Below, in pieces: positions 1 through 7,460 of a stretch of DNA of 11,637 nucleotides. The stretch spans positions 1-11,637 of the forward strand of contig JAPPNY010000103.1 in the NCBI GenBank assembly GCA_028818385.1, read 5' to 3'. Within the stretch, counting starts at the first letter, position 1; each line of letters opens with the position of its first letter. This DNA is from Spirochaetaceae bacterium. GTDB lineage: Bacteria; Spirochaetota; Spirochaetia; SZUA-6; Bin103. Made by a program: the position numbers and the translations under genes. Below the pieces are notes generated by a model. The model saw only the letters and a list, made by a program, of their open reading frames with translations, did no database searches and had not been told where the DNA came from.

Positions 1-367
1 AACCATCAATTCACGCCTGTTCAACAACTTGTGAGTTTACGGACAGGAACTAGGTGGGAGGAGTGACTCAGGGCGTCGGGACAATGCTGTTGACAACCCC
101 GCCCCGTCTGAGTGGTCTACCGCCTCAGGGGAGGGTAAGGGAGAAATGACTTCAAGCAAGCCCCCGACGGGACATCATCACGTGGTCGCGCCGCTGCGGC
201 CCGTTCGATGGGCACTTGGTACAACGGTGGTGGCGGCGCGAGTTACCAGCAATCGCTATCGCTATCAACCGACTGGCAGGCGTTCTTCGGAGCGATCACC
301 GGGGCTGGTCGGGCATAGAGAGACTACGACTCTGGAAGCCCTGCCTAGTACGGTATAGATTTTGCCG
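1..367. other. Non-coding stretch, no supported gene
   Basis: I see no convincing gene here. Two short plus-strand open frames exist (146-358 and 216-440), but their translations are rich in Arg, Ser and Thr, resemble no family, and the second runs into the 3' end of the dehydrogenase gene. A third short frame from ATG 208 to TAG 318 has a slightly more protein-like composition (Trp, Gly, Ser) but no ribosome binding site. A TTGACA hexamer sits at 90-95, with nothing like a -10 box at 16-18 bp. No strong terminator hairpin follows the minus-strand dehydrogenase stop at 368. The stretch could hold decayed coding sequence or the control region of a gene to the left. Confidence 0.5.
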
Positions 368-1123
368 CTACGGAGGCCAGTCGGCGCCGTCCTGCGGGAC
401 GAAGCCGATGGTCCGGCGCGCGTGCTCCAGGTCGCGGTAGCGGCCGCGGTTGGCGGACACCGCGAACAGGATCGCGAAGCGCAGGTCCTCGGGGGCGTCG
501 ATGCAGCGCTCGACCGCCTGCACGGCGTCGCGGTGGCTGAGGTAGACGGCCGCCTCGCGCGGATCCCGCGGCCGGTCGCCGGGAAGCACGCGGCCGATGC
601 GCAGGCAGATCATGGACAGGCCGTGCGAGTCGGCGTAGTCGCGGGCCAGCGCCTCGCCGAACGCCTTGGTGGCGGCATAGAGGCCGTTGGGCCGGATCGG
701 GTCGTCGGTGGTGATCGGGGCGCGGCCGGCCGGCACGTCGTCCCAGCGCGCCTCGACCAGGGCGCGGTACGGCTCGTCCGCCTCGTAGCCGGCGGCGACG
801 GCGCCGGAGCTGGCGTAGACCACGCGGCGCACGCCGGCGGCGCGGGCCGCCTCGAATACGTGGTAGGTGCCGGTGATATTGGTGGAGAGGTGGCCAGACG
901 GGTCGTCGCCGAGATAGGCGGCCAGGTGCACGACCGTGTCGATGCCGTCGAACGCAGGGGGGATCGCGTCGAGGTCGTTGAGGTCGGCCCGGACGGTGTC
1001 GACGCCGTCGATCGGGGAGCGGTTGAGGGCGCGCACGGTACAGCGAGACGACAGCGAGCGGCGGACCAGTCCTCCGATCAGGCCGCTCATGCCGGTGATC
1101 AGGACGTGACGTGGCGGGGACAT
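368..1123 (-). CDS. NAD(P)-dependent SDR epimerase/dehydratase, uronate dehydrogenase-like
   Basis: This encodes 251 residues of an extended short-chain dehydrogenase/reductase, a cytoplasmic NAD(P)-dependent oxidoreductase or epimerase. The N-terminus carries the Rossmann dinucleotide motif TGMSGLIG (residues 10-17). An Asp at 48 follows the usual beta-strand (RADL), the active-site strand reads VVYASSGA (102-109), and the catalytic YAATK has Tyr149 and Lys153. The section RPNGLYAATKAFGEALAR, the downstream LRIG, the YLSHRDAVQAVE helix and the AVSANRGRY segment follow the pattern I recall for uronate dehydrogenase (Udh), and the length is close to that family's roughly 265 residues. Udh oxidises glucuronate or galacturonate to the aldarolactone; substrate here is inferred, and a sugar epimerase remains possible. 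I chose ATG 1123 because the Rossmann fold starts within ten residues; the open frame extends to 1267 but would add 48 unrelated residues overlapping the sulfatase gene. It is divergent from the sulfatase and has no Shine-Dalgarno. Confidence 0.88.
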   Translation of the reverse strand: MSPPRHVLITGMSGLIGGLVRRSLSSRCTVRALNRSPIDGVDTVRADLNDLDAIPPAFDGIDTVVHLAAYLGDDPSGHLSTNITGTYHVFEAARAAGVRRVVYASSGAVAAGYEADEPYRALVEARWDDVPAGRAPITTDDPIRPNGLYAATKAFGEALARDYADSHGLSMICLRIGRVLPGDRPRDPREAAVYLSHRDAVQAVERCIDAPEDLRFAILFAVSANRGRYRDLEHARRTIGFVPQDGADWPP

Positions 1124-1178
1124 GGCGGTGTTGTACCACGGCGTGGGACCGGCGGCCGGCGCGCTATCATTCCCGTCG
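1124..1178. promoter_or_regulatory. Divergent promoter gap, possible leaderless starts both ways
   Basis: This 55-bp gap separates two outward-facing start codons and must hold both promoters unless they lie inside the genes. Neither ATG has a purine-rich ribosome binding site. On the plus strand TATCAT (1165-1170, five of six matches to TATAAT) ends 8 nt before the sulfatase ATG. On the minus strand TACAAC (plus positions 1130-1135, four of six matches) ends 6 nt before the dehydrogenase ATG. That spacing would place transcription starts at or beside the start codons, giving leaderless mRNAs. No clear -35 box is seen for either, so this is a suggestion only. Confidence 0.35.
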
Positions 1179-2660
1179 ATGCCCGACCGACCCAACGTCC
1201 TCTGGATCTGCACCGACCAGCAGCGGCGCGACACGCTGGGCTGCGCGGGCAACCCGTTCGTCCGCACGCCGCACCTGGACGCGCTGGCGGCCGGCGGCGT
1301 GCGCTTCGATCGCTGCTTCGTGCAGAACCCGCTGTGCGCTCCCAGCCGCGCCAGCTTCCTGACCGGGCGCTACCCGCGCACCACGCGCATGCGCCAGAAC
1401 GGCCAGACCATCCCCGCCGACGAGCTGATGGTCACCCGGCTGCTGGCCGACGCCGGCTACCACTGCGGGCTGGTCGGCAAGCTGCACACCGGCGCCACCG
1501 ATGCCGCCGCCGGGTTCATCAGCGAGGAGCGGCGTGACGACGGCTACCACTACTTCCAGTGGTCGCCGAAGCCCTTTCCCGACTGGCGCGACCCGGAGGA
1601 CTACTCGGCGACCAACGCGTACGCCCACTGGCTGATCGAACGCGGCGTCCCGTATCCGTATCGGGCCGCGCCGTTCAAGGGGTCGCGTTTCGTCCAGGTC
1701 GGCATCGGCGAGGCGCACCACCAGACTATCTGGTGCGCGGAGAAGACCATCGCCTTCATCCAGGCCAACGCCGGCAGCGGGCGGCCGTGGCTGCTGTCGA
1801 TGAACCCGTTCGACCCGCACCATCCGTTCGACCCGCCGGCCGACTACCTGGCCCGCTACCTTGACCGGCTCGACGAGATCCCGCTCCCCGCGTACCGGCC
1901 CGGCGAGCTGAACGACAAGCCCGTCTTCCAGCGGCGCTTCCATGAGGTCGGCGCCTACAACGTCCCGGGAGCGTTCCGCTACGGCCATCTTACCGACCGC
2001 AACCACCGCCTGGTGCGGGCCGCCTACTGGGCGATGGTCGACCTGATCGACGTTCAGGTCGGCCGCATCCTGGATGCGCTGGAGCAGACCGGCCAGCGCG
2101 ACCGCACCCTGGTCATCTTCAGCTCCGACCACGGCGAGATGCTCGGCGACCACGGCATCTACCTGAAGGGGCCGTTCTTCTACGAGCAGGCGGTCGGCGT
2201 GCCGCTGATCGTCAGCCTGCCGGGGACGGTCGCCGGCGGACGCGCCAGCGACGCGCTCATCGAGGCGGCCGACCTGGCGCCGACCATCGCGGAGGCGGCG
2301 GGGCTGCCGGTGCCGGCCGGCATGCAGGGCCGCTCGTGGTGGCCGCAGCTCACCGGCGGGGAGCCGATCGCGGCACAGCGGGAGGACGTCTACAGCGAGT
2401 ACTACAACTCCAGCATCATGTTCGCCGACCCGGAGATGCGGGCGAACCTCACCATGGTGCGCACGGACCGCCACAAGCTGGTGGTCGCGCACGGGCGCGG
2501 CGAGGGGGAGCTGTATGACCTGGAGCAGGATTCGGAGGAGGCCATCAACCGCTTCTTCGATCCCGACTACCGCGAGGTGAAGCTCGACATGCTGAGCCGG
2601 CTGACCGACCGGATGGCGTTTACCGTCGACCCGCTGCCCGAGCGCCGCGCCCGGTGGTAA
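1179..2660 (+). CDS. Sulfatase, formylglycine-dependent (arylsulfatase/choline-sulfatase-like)
   Basis: This 493-residue type I sulfatase hydrolyses a sulfate ester on an organic substrate, probably a sugar or small organic sulfate. The Cys-type activation motif C-A-P-S-R starts at Cys53, which a formylglycine-generating enzyme would convert to the catalytic aldehyde. The metal-site Asp13 lies in ICTDQQR. Other family signatures are GKLHTG (Lys101, His103; usually GKWHxG), NPFDPHHPF (His214/His215) and SSDHGEMLGDHG (Asp317, His318), followed by Lys330. The length is normal. I start at ATG 1179, since MPDRPNVLW begins the fold directly; the in-frame ATG at 1122 would add 19 residues and overlap the divergent gene. 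Neither start gives a signal peptide, so the enzyme is predicted to be cytoplasmic, unlike many polysaccharide sulfatases but like choline sulfatase. No dedicated formylglycine-generating enzyme or sulfatase maturase is in the window. The exact substrate cannot be read from sequence. Confidence 0.93.
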   Translation: MPDRPNVLWICTDQQRRDTLGCAGNPFVRTPHLDALAAGGVRFDRCFVQNPLCAPSRASFLTGRYPRTTRMRQNGQTIPADELMVTRLLADAGYHCGLVGKLHTGATDAAAGFISEERRDDGYHYFQWSPKPFPDWRDPEDYSATNAYAHWLIERGVPYPYRAAPFKGSRFVQVGIGEAHHQTIWCAEKTIAFIQANAGSGRPWLLSMNPFDPHHPFDPPADYLARYLDRLDEIPLPAYRPGELNDKPVFQRRFHEVGAYNVPGAFRYGHLTDRNHRLVRAAYWAMVDLIDVQVGRILDALEQTGQRDRTLVIFSSDHGEMLGDHGIYLKGPFFYEQAVGVPLIVSLPGTVAGGRASDALIEAADLAPTIAEAAGLPVPAGMQGRSWWPQLTGGEPIAAQREDVYSEYYNSSIMFADPEMRANLTMVRTDRHKLVVAHGRGEGELYDLEQDSEEAINRFFDPDYREVKLDMLSRLTDRMAFTVDPLPERRARW

Positions 2661-2777
2661 GGCTGTTGTTCAGCGATTGCGTCACCATCAAGATACGAAA
2701 ACGACACGTATTTAGATCAAAGATCAACGATTAGATATGGATGTGGACGTAATCCGACGGTACGATGATCTCCCGTC

Positions 2778-4190
2778 ATGAGAACTGCCAGTAGTTCGGT
2801 CTCGTCCGGTTCGACGGCCCTTGCCGCCACGCCGGTATCACCCGTGCCCCCTCTTCCATCCGGATTCCTGAAGGGCCTTCTTCGTTTCGCCGTCGCCGGA
2901 GGCGCGCTGATACTTGGGACGATCGCCTGTACCGGGACTGCCCCCCGGCCTGAAGCTGCTGCCGGATTCGTCGGCGGCTATGGAGCGACCGCCGGGCGGA
3001 CCGCCGTCAATCTCCAGGTCACCGAGGACTCGTTCACGGCGGTAACGTTCACGGAGCCGGGGCCGGGAGTGGCGGCAGCGGCCTGGGCGGACTCGGCTCG
3101 ACCGGCCAGCTCTCCCGGTAGCCAGCCAGCGACGTGGGTGGTGTTCACGGGTGACGTGACCGTGTCCGGCGACATGGTGACGGTAAGCGTCACGGGGGTG
3201 GAGCGCGACGGTCAGGCATTGCAGGGTGCGGAGCTGGCCGCCTATACGGTGTGCTCCACGACGGCCACGGCTGGCGATGCGTTCGCCGGCGAGGTGATCG
3301 CCGCCCTGTTGGACTGTCTTGGAGCGACCGATCCCGAAGTGGCGCTGTACGAGTACGGAGAGGGGGAACGGCCTTCGGACCTGGTGTTGGGAACGTGGGA
3401 TTTCGCCCCTGACCTGTCCGATCCTTCGCGTCTTGGCGGTTCCATCGTCATCAGCTCGGCCGAGCTCAAAGTCTCTTCCGTCGCATCATGCCAGGGAGAG
3501 CCGTTCCATGATCCGGGCCCATTCGATCCACCGGACTCCCAGGAGCCGATGCTGTCGGTGGACCCGGTTGCAGGCGAGCTCGAAGGGGAGCCGCTCGTCT
3601 TCGACGTGATCCTGTCTCCGCCAGCGAGCGGGACAGTGACCGTCGACTGGACAACGGCCGACCTCACTACCGCCGAGGCGGAAGGCTTTGCGGGAGGCGC
3701 TGCCGCCGCGGGTGAGGACTACGTGGCGGGGAGCGGCACGCTCACCTTCCAGGCGGGCCAGAGCAGCCGAGCGCTCACGGTGGTGACCATCGAGGATCAC
3801 GCCATGGAAGGGAATGAGGCATTCAAGGTCGAGCTGTCCAATCCCGGCGGTGCCCTCATAGCCCCGAGCTTGGTTGTGGGCGTGCGAGGCAGCATCGGGC
3901 TCGGCGTCATCGTCGACGATGACGCTCCATGTCCTTCACTCGAGGTGTCATATGACGCGTTGCTCGAAGACACGAAGATCGCCGTCGCATTTCGAGGGGG
4001 TCGGATCGTGTCCGCGGATGGCGAAACGATTGAGCTCACGCGGGACAACTTCGGCGATCACTTCGTCGACATCAGCACCGGTGGTCCGGCCGATCTCGAC
4101 TACGACGTGTTCTACGTGATCGGATCAACCGGAGATCGGGCGGCCTTCCGCGTGCAGCACAGCGAGTGGTTGTGGGTCAGAAGGAGATGA
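2778..4190 (+). CDS. Secreted Calx-beta domain protein, probable lipoprotein
   Basis: This encodes 470 residues with an exported architecture. A hydrophobic segment at 30-50 ends in GTIAC, a relaxed lipobox with Cys51, followed by a Thr/Pro-rich linker. Residues 60-250 match nothing I recognise. Residues about 259-382 form one Calx-beta domain: VFDVILSPPASGTVTVDW, a GEDYVAGSGTLTFQAGQ core, the EGNEAFKVELSNP strand and the terminal IVDDDAP acidic cluster. These domains are Ca2+-binding beta sandwiches found in adhesins and surface proteins. The C-terminal 80 residues are of unknown fold. The signal's n-region is unusually long from ATG 2778; an in-frame GTG at 2844 would place the Cys at residue 29, a normal lipoprotein signal, but has no ribosome binding site either. 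The preceding 117 bp are noticeably AT-richer than the flanks and contain a weak TACGAT box 11 nt before the ATG. It is convergent with the MFS gene, 36 bp apart. Role in adhesion or envelope is inferred. Confidence 0.8.
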   Translation: MRTASSSVSSGSTALAATPVSPVPPLPSGFLKGLLRFAVAGGALILGTIACTGTAPRPEAAAGFVGGYGATAGRTAVNLQVTEDSFTAVTFTEPGPGVAAAAWADSARPASSPGSQPATWVVFTGDVTVSGDMVTVSVTGVERDGQALQGAELAAYTVCSTTATAGDAFAGEVIAALLDCLGATDPEVALYEYGEGERPSDLVLGTWDFAPDLSDPSRLGGSIVISSAELKVSSVASCQGEPFHDPGPFDPPDSQEPMLSVDPVAGELEGEPLVFDVILSPPASGTVTVDWTTADLTTAEAEGFAGGAAAAGEDYVAGSGTLTFQAGQSSRALTVVTIEDHAMEGNEAFKVELSNPGGALIAPSLVVGVRGSIGLGVIVDDDAPCPSLEVSYDALLEDTKIAVAFRGGRIVSADGETIELTRDNFGDHFVDISTGGPADLDYDVFYVIGSTGDRAAFRVQHSEWLWVRRR

Positions 4191-4226
4191 CCGCGCCGGG
4201 CGGGATCGCTGCGCCGAACCCAGGCG

Positions 4227-5423
4227 CTACGCGTTCGCAGCGGTGCGCGGCAGCATCAGGGCGGCGGTGAAGATGGCGCACGCCGCGATCGCCATCACCA
4301 CGAACAGCGCGCCGAAGCCCCATCCCGCGTGGATGCCCGCGATGACGGGAAGGGTCGTGGCCATGACAGAGAAGGTCACGATGTACCTGAGGGAATAAAC
4401 CCGGCTGCGCCAGCCGCTCCTCGTGATCCTGCCCACCAGTACGTCGTTGATCGGGATCTGGCCGAAGACGGCGAGCATGAAGGCGACGGCGGCGAGCAGA
4501 GCGGCAACGCCGGTGAGCCGGTACATGAGCGCGAAGAACAGCGCCTGCAGGCCGGCGACGAAGGCGAACACGGTGCGCACCGGGTGGCGGTCCACGAGGT
4601 ACCCGACCACGAGCTGCGCGAAAGCCGCGACCGCGAACGTCAGAGACGCATAGCCGCCGATCGCCGTCGCCGAGCCGGCCAGCTCGCCGAGCCGTTCGTC
4701 GAGGATCTTCGGGAGCGCGAACGTCGTGCTCTGGAAGATCAAACCGCCGATCGCGGTCGTGACCATGATGATCGCGAGGATGCGCAGGAACACTCCGCGT
4801 TCGATCGACGAGGCGCCGGCCTGGGCCTTCTCGAGGGCCGGACCGCTTGCGCCGCCGGCGGCCGGGCGGTGCCGTCCCGTCCATACGAACACCGCGTAGG
4901 CGACGCCGAGGCCGACGGTGGCGGCGCCGGGCAGGACGAATGCACTGCGCCAGCCCCCGGTGTCGATGAGAACGCCTGCGATCAGCGCCGCCGCGGCGAC
5001 GCCCAGGTTGCCGGCCACGCCGTTGATCGCGAGCGGGACGCCGGTCTTCCGGCGCCCCTGCACGACCATCGCGATCCCGACGGGATGGTAGATCGCGGCG
5101 AATGTCCCGATCGCGAGCAGTCCGAACGCGATCTGCAGCGGCGTGTCCGCCAGCGCCGTGGCGATCGAGCTCGCCCCGATGCCGACGAAGAAGACGACCA
5201 TCATGCCTTCCCGGCTCCACTTGTCCGCGATCCAGCCGGCCGCGATCGCGCCGACTCCGAACGCGACGAAGCCGGGCGTGGCGTAGGGGATGAGCGCCGC
5301 GTAGCTCATGCCCCACTCCTCGGCAAGCCGTACCGCCGCGACCGTCGCGAAGATCAGCATGAAGAGGTGGTCGAGGAAGTGCCCGGCGTTCAGGAAGAGG
5401 AATTCCACTCGATCGCGTGGCAT
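4227..5423 (-). CDS. MFS transporter
   Basis: This is a 398-residue integral membrane protein of the major facilitator superfamily, with about twelve hydrophobic segments and a hydrophilic central loop (about residues 190-215, rich in Arg, Gly and Ala) separating two halves. The loop between helices 2 and 3 has GWIADKWSR (63-71), a version of the MFS motif A. FLDHLFMLIF near the N-terminus and AIYHPVGIAMV (110-120) recall drug or metabolite efflux carriers such as the fosmidomycin-resistance group, but the substrate is not determinable. I choose ATG 5423 because GAGGA lies 6 nt upstream; the longer frame to 5447 would need a TTG start with no ribosome binding site. It is the last gene of the minus-strand cluster, 31 bp after the transglycosylase stop, so probably co-transcribed. 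It converges on the Calx-beta gene. Confidence 0.9.
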   Translation of the reverse strand: MPRDRVEFLFLNAGHFLDHLFMLIFATVAAVRLAEEWGMSYAALIPYATPGFVAFGVGAIAAGWIADKWSREGMMVVFFVGIGASSIATALADTPLQIAFGLLAIGTFAAIYHPVGIAMVVQGRRKTGVPLAINGVAGNLGVAAAALIAGVLIDTGGWRSAFVLPGAATVGLGVAYAVFVWTGRHRPAAGGASGPALEKAQAGASSIERGVFLRILAIIMVTTAIGGLIFQSTTFALPKILDERLGELAGSATAIGGYASLTFAVAAFAQLVVGYLVDRHPVRTVFAFVAGLQALFFALMYRLTGVAALLAAVAFMLAVFGQIPINDVLVGRITRSGWRSRVYSLRYIVTFSVMATTLPVIAGIHAGWGFGALFVVMAIAACAIFTAALMLPRTAANA

Positions 5424-5454
5424 GCGGGTCCTCGGGACGCGGCCCAAGCGGGTG

Positions 5455-6105
5455 CTACAGGTCGGCCGCCATCAGGCGCATGATCTTCACCACGTAGTTG
5501 CGGGTCTCCTCGGGCACGTACGCCTGGACGTTCGTCCACTGCGCGCACTCGGACGGACACCGGTCCTGCGCCCGCAGGGTGCGGCTGCGGCCGCCGTTGT
5601 AGCTGGCGAAGGCGAACGCCAGGCGCTGCCGGCGGTCGGGGATGTCGTCCCAGAGGTCGTACAGGCGCCGGTCGTAGAACACGCCGGCGGCGATGTTCTG
5701 GGCCGGATCCTCGGTGTCGCTGAGGGGCAGCGACGACAGCTCCGCGATCTCCTGGAACGTGGCCGGCATGATCTGCATGATCCCGCGGGCGCCCACCCAG
5801 CTCGTGGCGTCCACGCGCAGGCCCGACTCGGTGATTCCCTGTGCCTTGAACCAGCGCCAGTCGAAGGCGACGCTGAAGAACCGCTTCGAGTACTTGCGGA
5901 AGTGGTCGTCGAACCGCGTCGTCCACTGCTCGTCCTCGACCGGCAGCCGGCCGCGCGGCTGGGCGGCCGGAGGTTCGCTCGGAGCCGAGGCTGGCTCGGT
6001 GGCGGCTGGCGGTTCGCCCGGCACCGAAGTGTGCCAGACCAGCAAGGCGGCGAGCCCCGCCAGGGCGAGCGCGGCGATCGCGGTCAGCAGCCGCATGACG
6101 CGCAT
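5455..6105 (-). CDS. Membrane-anchored lytic transglycosylase (SLT domain)
   Basis: This encodes 216 residues. An N-terminal hydrophobic segment (about 5-24) acts as signal anchor, then a Pro/Ala/Glu-rich linker (29-56) spans the periplasm, then a family 1 lytic transglycosylase (SLT) domain covers about 75-214. Family hallmarks are visible: QGITESG with the catalytic Glu93, GARGIMQIMP (105-114), AASYNGG-type ASYNGG (167-172), and VPEETRNYVVKI near the C-terminus. Such enzymes cleave peptidoglycan between MurNAc and GlcNAc with formation of 1,6-anhydroMurNAc, for wall turnover or insertion of envelope machines. The absence of a long N-terminal module makes it like MltC/EmtA-sized or MltF-catalytic-domain-only enzymes. 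ATG 6105 has GAGGG 10 nt upstream; a second Met at residue 4 is an alternative. It begins 13 nt after the DUF350 stop, so the two are very likely one transcript. Confidence 0.92.
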   Translation of the reverse strand: MRVMRLLTAIAALALAGLAALLVWHTSVPGEPPAATEPASAPSEPPAAQPRGRLPVEDEQWTTRFDDHFRKYSKRFFSVAFDWRWFKAQGITESGLRVDATSWVGARGIMQIMPATFQEIAELSSLPLSDTEDPAQNIAAGVFYDRRLYDLWDDIPDRRQRLAFAFASYNGGRSRTLRAQDRCPSECAQWTNVQAYVPEETRNYVVKIMRLMAADL

Positions 6106-6118
6106 GCGATCGTGACCC

Positions 6119-6352
6119 TCAGTTCAGCCCCAGGCCGATCACCAGCCCGACGGCGACGCCGATGCCCACGAACATGCCGGCGACCACGACGCCGACCGCC
6201 ATGTTGCCGTTGGCGAGCTGATCGTTGGTGTCGAACCGGGTCACGTGATCCAGGACCTTGAAGCCGGCGTACATGAACAGGATGGCCCCCGCGCCGCCGA
6301 TCACGGCGTACAGCAGGTTCAGCAGGACGACCTGAAAGTCGAACAGGCTCAT
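6119..6352 (-). CDS. DUF350 (YjfL/UPF0719-type) small membrane protein
   Basis: This encodes 77 residues with two transmembrane helices (about 8-30 and 52-75). Between them is a short conserved loop, FKVLDHVTRFDTNDQLANGNMAVG, that matches the DUF350 pattern of helix, Asp/Thr/Asn-containing loop and small-residue helix. E. coli YjfL carries two such units; a single unit of this size is common in other bacteria. The function of the family is not established, though it is usually described as an inner-membrane protein. I start at ATG 6352 because GGGGAGGGG precedes it closely; the open frame reaches 6436 but the extra 28 residues are cysteine-rich and unlike the family. It is the first gene of the DUF350, transglycosylase, MFS cluster and is divergent from the PHP gene. 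Confidence 0.85.
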   Translation of the reverse strand: MSLFDFQVVLLNLLYAVIGGAGAILFMYAGFKVLDHVTRFDTNDQLANGNMAVGVVVAGMFVGIGVAVGLVIGLGLN

Positions 6353-6385
6353 TTCCCCTCCCCGTGGCGTGGTGCAGCGCTCGGT

Positions 6386-6415
6386 CTGGCACCGGCCGCC
6401 CGCGGAGAGGATAAT
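6386..6415 (+). promoter_or_regulatory. Candidate promoter for the PHP gene
   Basis: CTGGCA at 6386-6391 (four of six matches to TTGACA) and GATAAT at 6410-6415 (five of six matches to TATAAT) are 18 bp apart. A start about 7 nt downstream would leave an 18-nt leader holding the AAAGGAG ribosome binding site at 6424-6430. It lies in the 87-bp divergent gap between the DUF350 and PHP genes. The spacing and position fit a sigma-70 promoter, but this is a by-eye match. Confidence 0.4.
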
Positions 6416-6439
6416 GAGGCAGCAAAGGAGTTGCACAAC

Positions 6440-7402
6440 ATGTCTTCACCGTCCCTGATCGATCCATTCGGACCGGACGCCGCCGGAGTCTGGCTCAAGG
6501 GCAACCTGCACGCCCATACCACCGAGTCGGACGGGCGGGTGGAGCCCGCGCCGCGCGTCGCCCAGTACCGGGAGCACGGGTACGACTTCCTGTGCCTGTC
6601 CGACCACCACCGCATCACGCGCGTGAACAGCGTGCCGGTGCCGGAGGGGATGACGCTGGTCCAGGGCGCCGAGATCCATCCGGACAACCCCTTCGGGGGA
6701 CCGCAGTACCACCTGCTGGCCTACAACATGACCGACGACGTGGACGCCCAGCGCATGCCGCCGCAGCACGTGATCGACGCGGTGCGCGAGCAGGGCGGCT
6801 CGGTGTGGGTAGCGCATCCGCACTGGAGCGGCATCAACGTCCGGCGCGACGTCATGCCGCTGACCGGGCTGGCCGGCATCGAGGTGTTCAACACGGTCTG
6901 CCAGCGCATGGGCCGGGGCGAGGCCGGCATCATCTGGGACGACTGGATGGACCACGCCGGCCACCCGCTGCCGGCGATCGCCAACGACGACTGCCACGGC
7001 AGTCCCTTGCACGGCGACGACCTGTTCCAGGGCTGGACGATGGTGCGCGCGGCCGACCGCACGCCGCAGGCGATCGTGGCCGCGCTCGAACGCGGCGCGT
7101 CGTACTGCACGACGGGACCTGAGATCCGCTCGCTGCGGGTCACCCGGTCCGGGCAGCCGGAGTCGGCCAATCGGCCCTATCGCCTGGAGGTGAGCTGCTC
7201 GCCGGCGTTGCGGGTGACGGCGGTCTGCAGCATCGTCGGCGCCGACTACCCGCTCGGTCCGACCGATCCGGCGCATCCCGTCGAGCACGCCGTGCTGGGG
7301 CTGCGGGAGGCCGACTGGGTGCGCGTGGAGGTGCTCGACACCCACGGCCGCAAGGCGTGGAGCAACCCGATCGACCTGACCGGGCTGGGCGCCGCCGGCT
7401 GA
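6440..7402 (+). CDS. PHP-domain metal-dependent hydrolase (CehA/McbA-like)
   Basis: This encodes 320 residues of a polymerase-and-histidinol-phosphatase (PHP) fold hydrolase, which uses a two- or three-metal centre to cleave phosphate or other esters. Metal ligands appear in family order: NLHAHT with His24 and His26, the Asp31 of ESDG, LSDHH with Asp55, His56 and His57, AHPHW with His126 and His128, and NDDCHG with Asp184 and His186. The last 90 or so residues look like a beta-rich extension (LRVTRSGQPESA to SNPIDLTG), as in CehA/McbA-type proteins. There is no signal peptide, so it is predicted to be cytoplasmic. ATG 6440 is chosen because AAAGGAG lies 9 nt upstream; the frame is open back to 6245, across the DUF350 gene, with no family similarity there. 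It stands alone on the plus strand. Substrate unknown; a phosphosugar or organophosphate ester is one possibility. Confidence 0.88.
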   Translation: MSSPSLIDPFGPDAAGVWLKGNLHAHTTESDGRVEPAPRVAQYREHGYDFLCLSDHHRITRVNSVPVPEGMTLVQGAEIHPDNPFGGPQYHLLAYNMTDDVDAQRMPPQHVIDAVREQGGSVWVAHPHWSGINVRRDVMPLTGLAGIEVFNTVCQRMGRGEAGIIWDDWMDHAGHPLPAIANDDCHGSPLHGDDLFQGWTMVRAADRTPQAIVAALERGASYCTTGPEIRSLRVTRSGQPESANRPYRLEVSCSPALRVTAVCSIVGADYPLGPTDPAHPVEHAVLGLREADWVRVEVLDTHGRKAWSNPIDLTGLGAAG

Positions 7403-7407
7403 CCGGC

Positions 7408-7443
7408 AGCGCCGCAGGCTCCGCGGTCGCCGGCTGCGGCGCT
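7408..7443 (+). terminator. Hairpin after the PHP gene
   Basis: A perfect 10-bp inverted repeat, AGCGCCGCAG (7408-7417) with CTGCGGCGCT (7434-7443), brackets a 16-nt loop and starts 5 nt after the PHP stop codon. There is no following run of T, so if it terminates transcription it does so without the classic U-tract, as is common in high-GC genomes. Confidence 0.45.
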
Positions 7444-7460
7444 CGGCGACTTCAGAGGGA

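Noticed and set aside
208..318. Short frame from ATG 208 (starts MGTWYNGGGGASY)
   Set aside because: Somewhat protein-like but only 36 codons, no ribosome binding site and no recognised family; could be a remnant but cannot be supported.
146..358. Open frame of 70 codons with a purine-rich stretch before ATG 146
   Set aside because: The translation is Arg/Ser/Thr-rich, lacks any fold-like pattern, and the purine run is only 2 nt from the ATG.
362..1537. Plus-strand open frame of 391 codons across the SDR gene
   Set aside because: Val/Ala/Gly/Arg-rich translation with no family features; it is the antisense shadow of a high-GC gene with clear SDR motifs on the other strand.
1167..2492. Minus-strand open frame of 441 codons across the sulfatase
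   Set aside because: Shadow frame; the sulfatase on the plus strand has all its active-site motifs.
6386..6400. TGGCAC resembling the -24 element of a sigma-54 promoter
   Set aside because: The required GC/TTGCA element about 5 bp downstream is missing; the sigma-70-like pair with GATAAT is a better reading.
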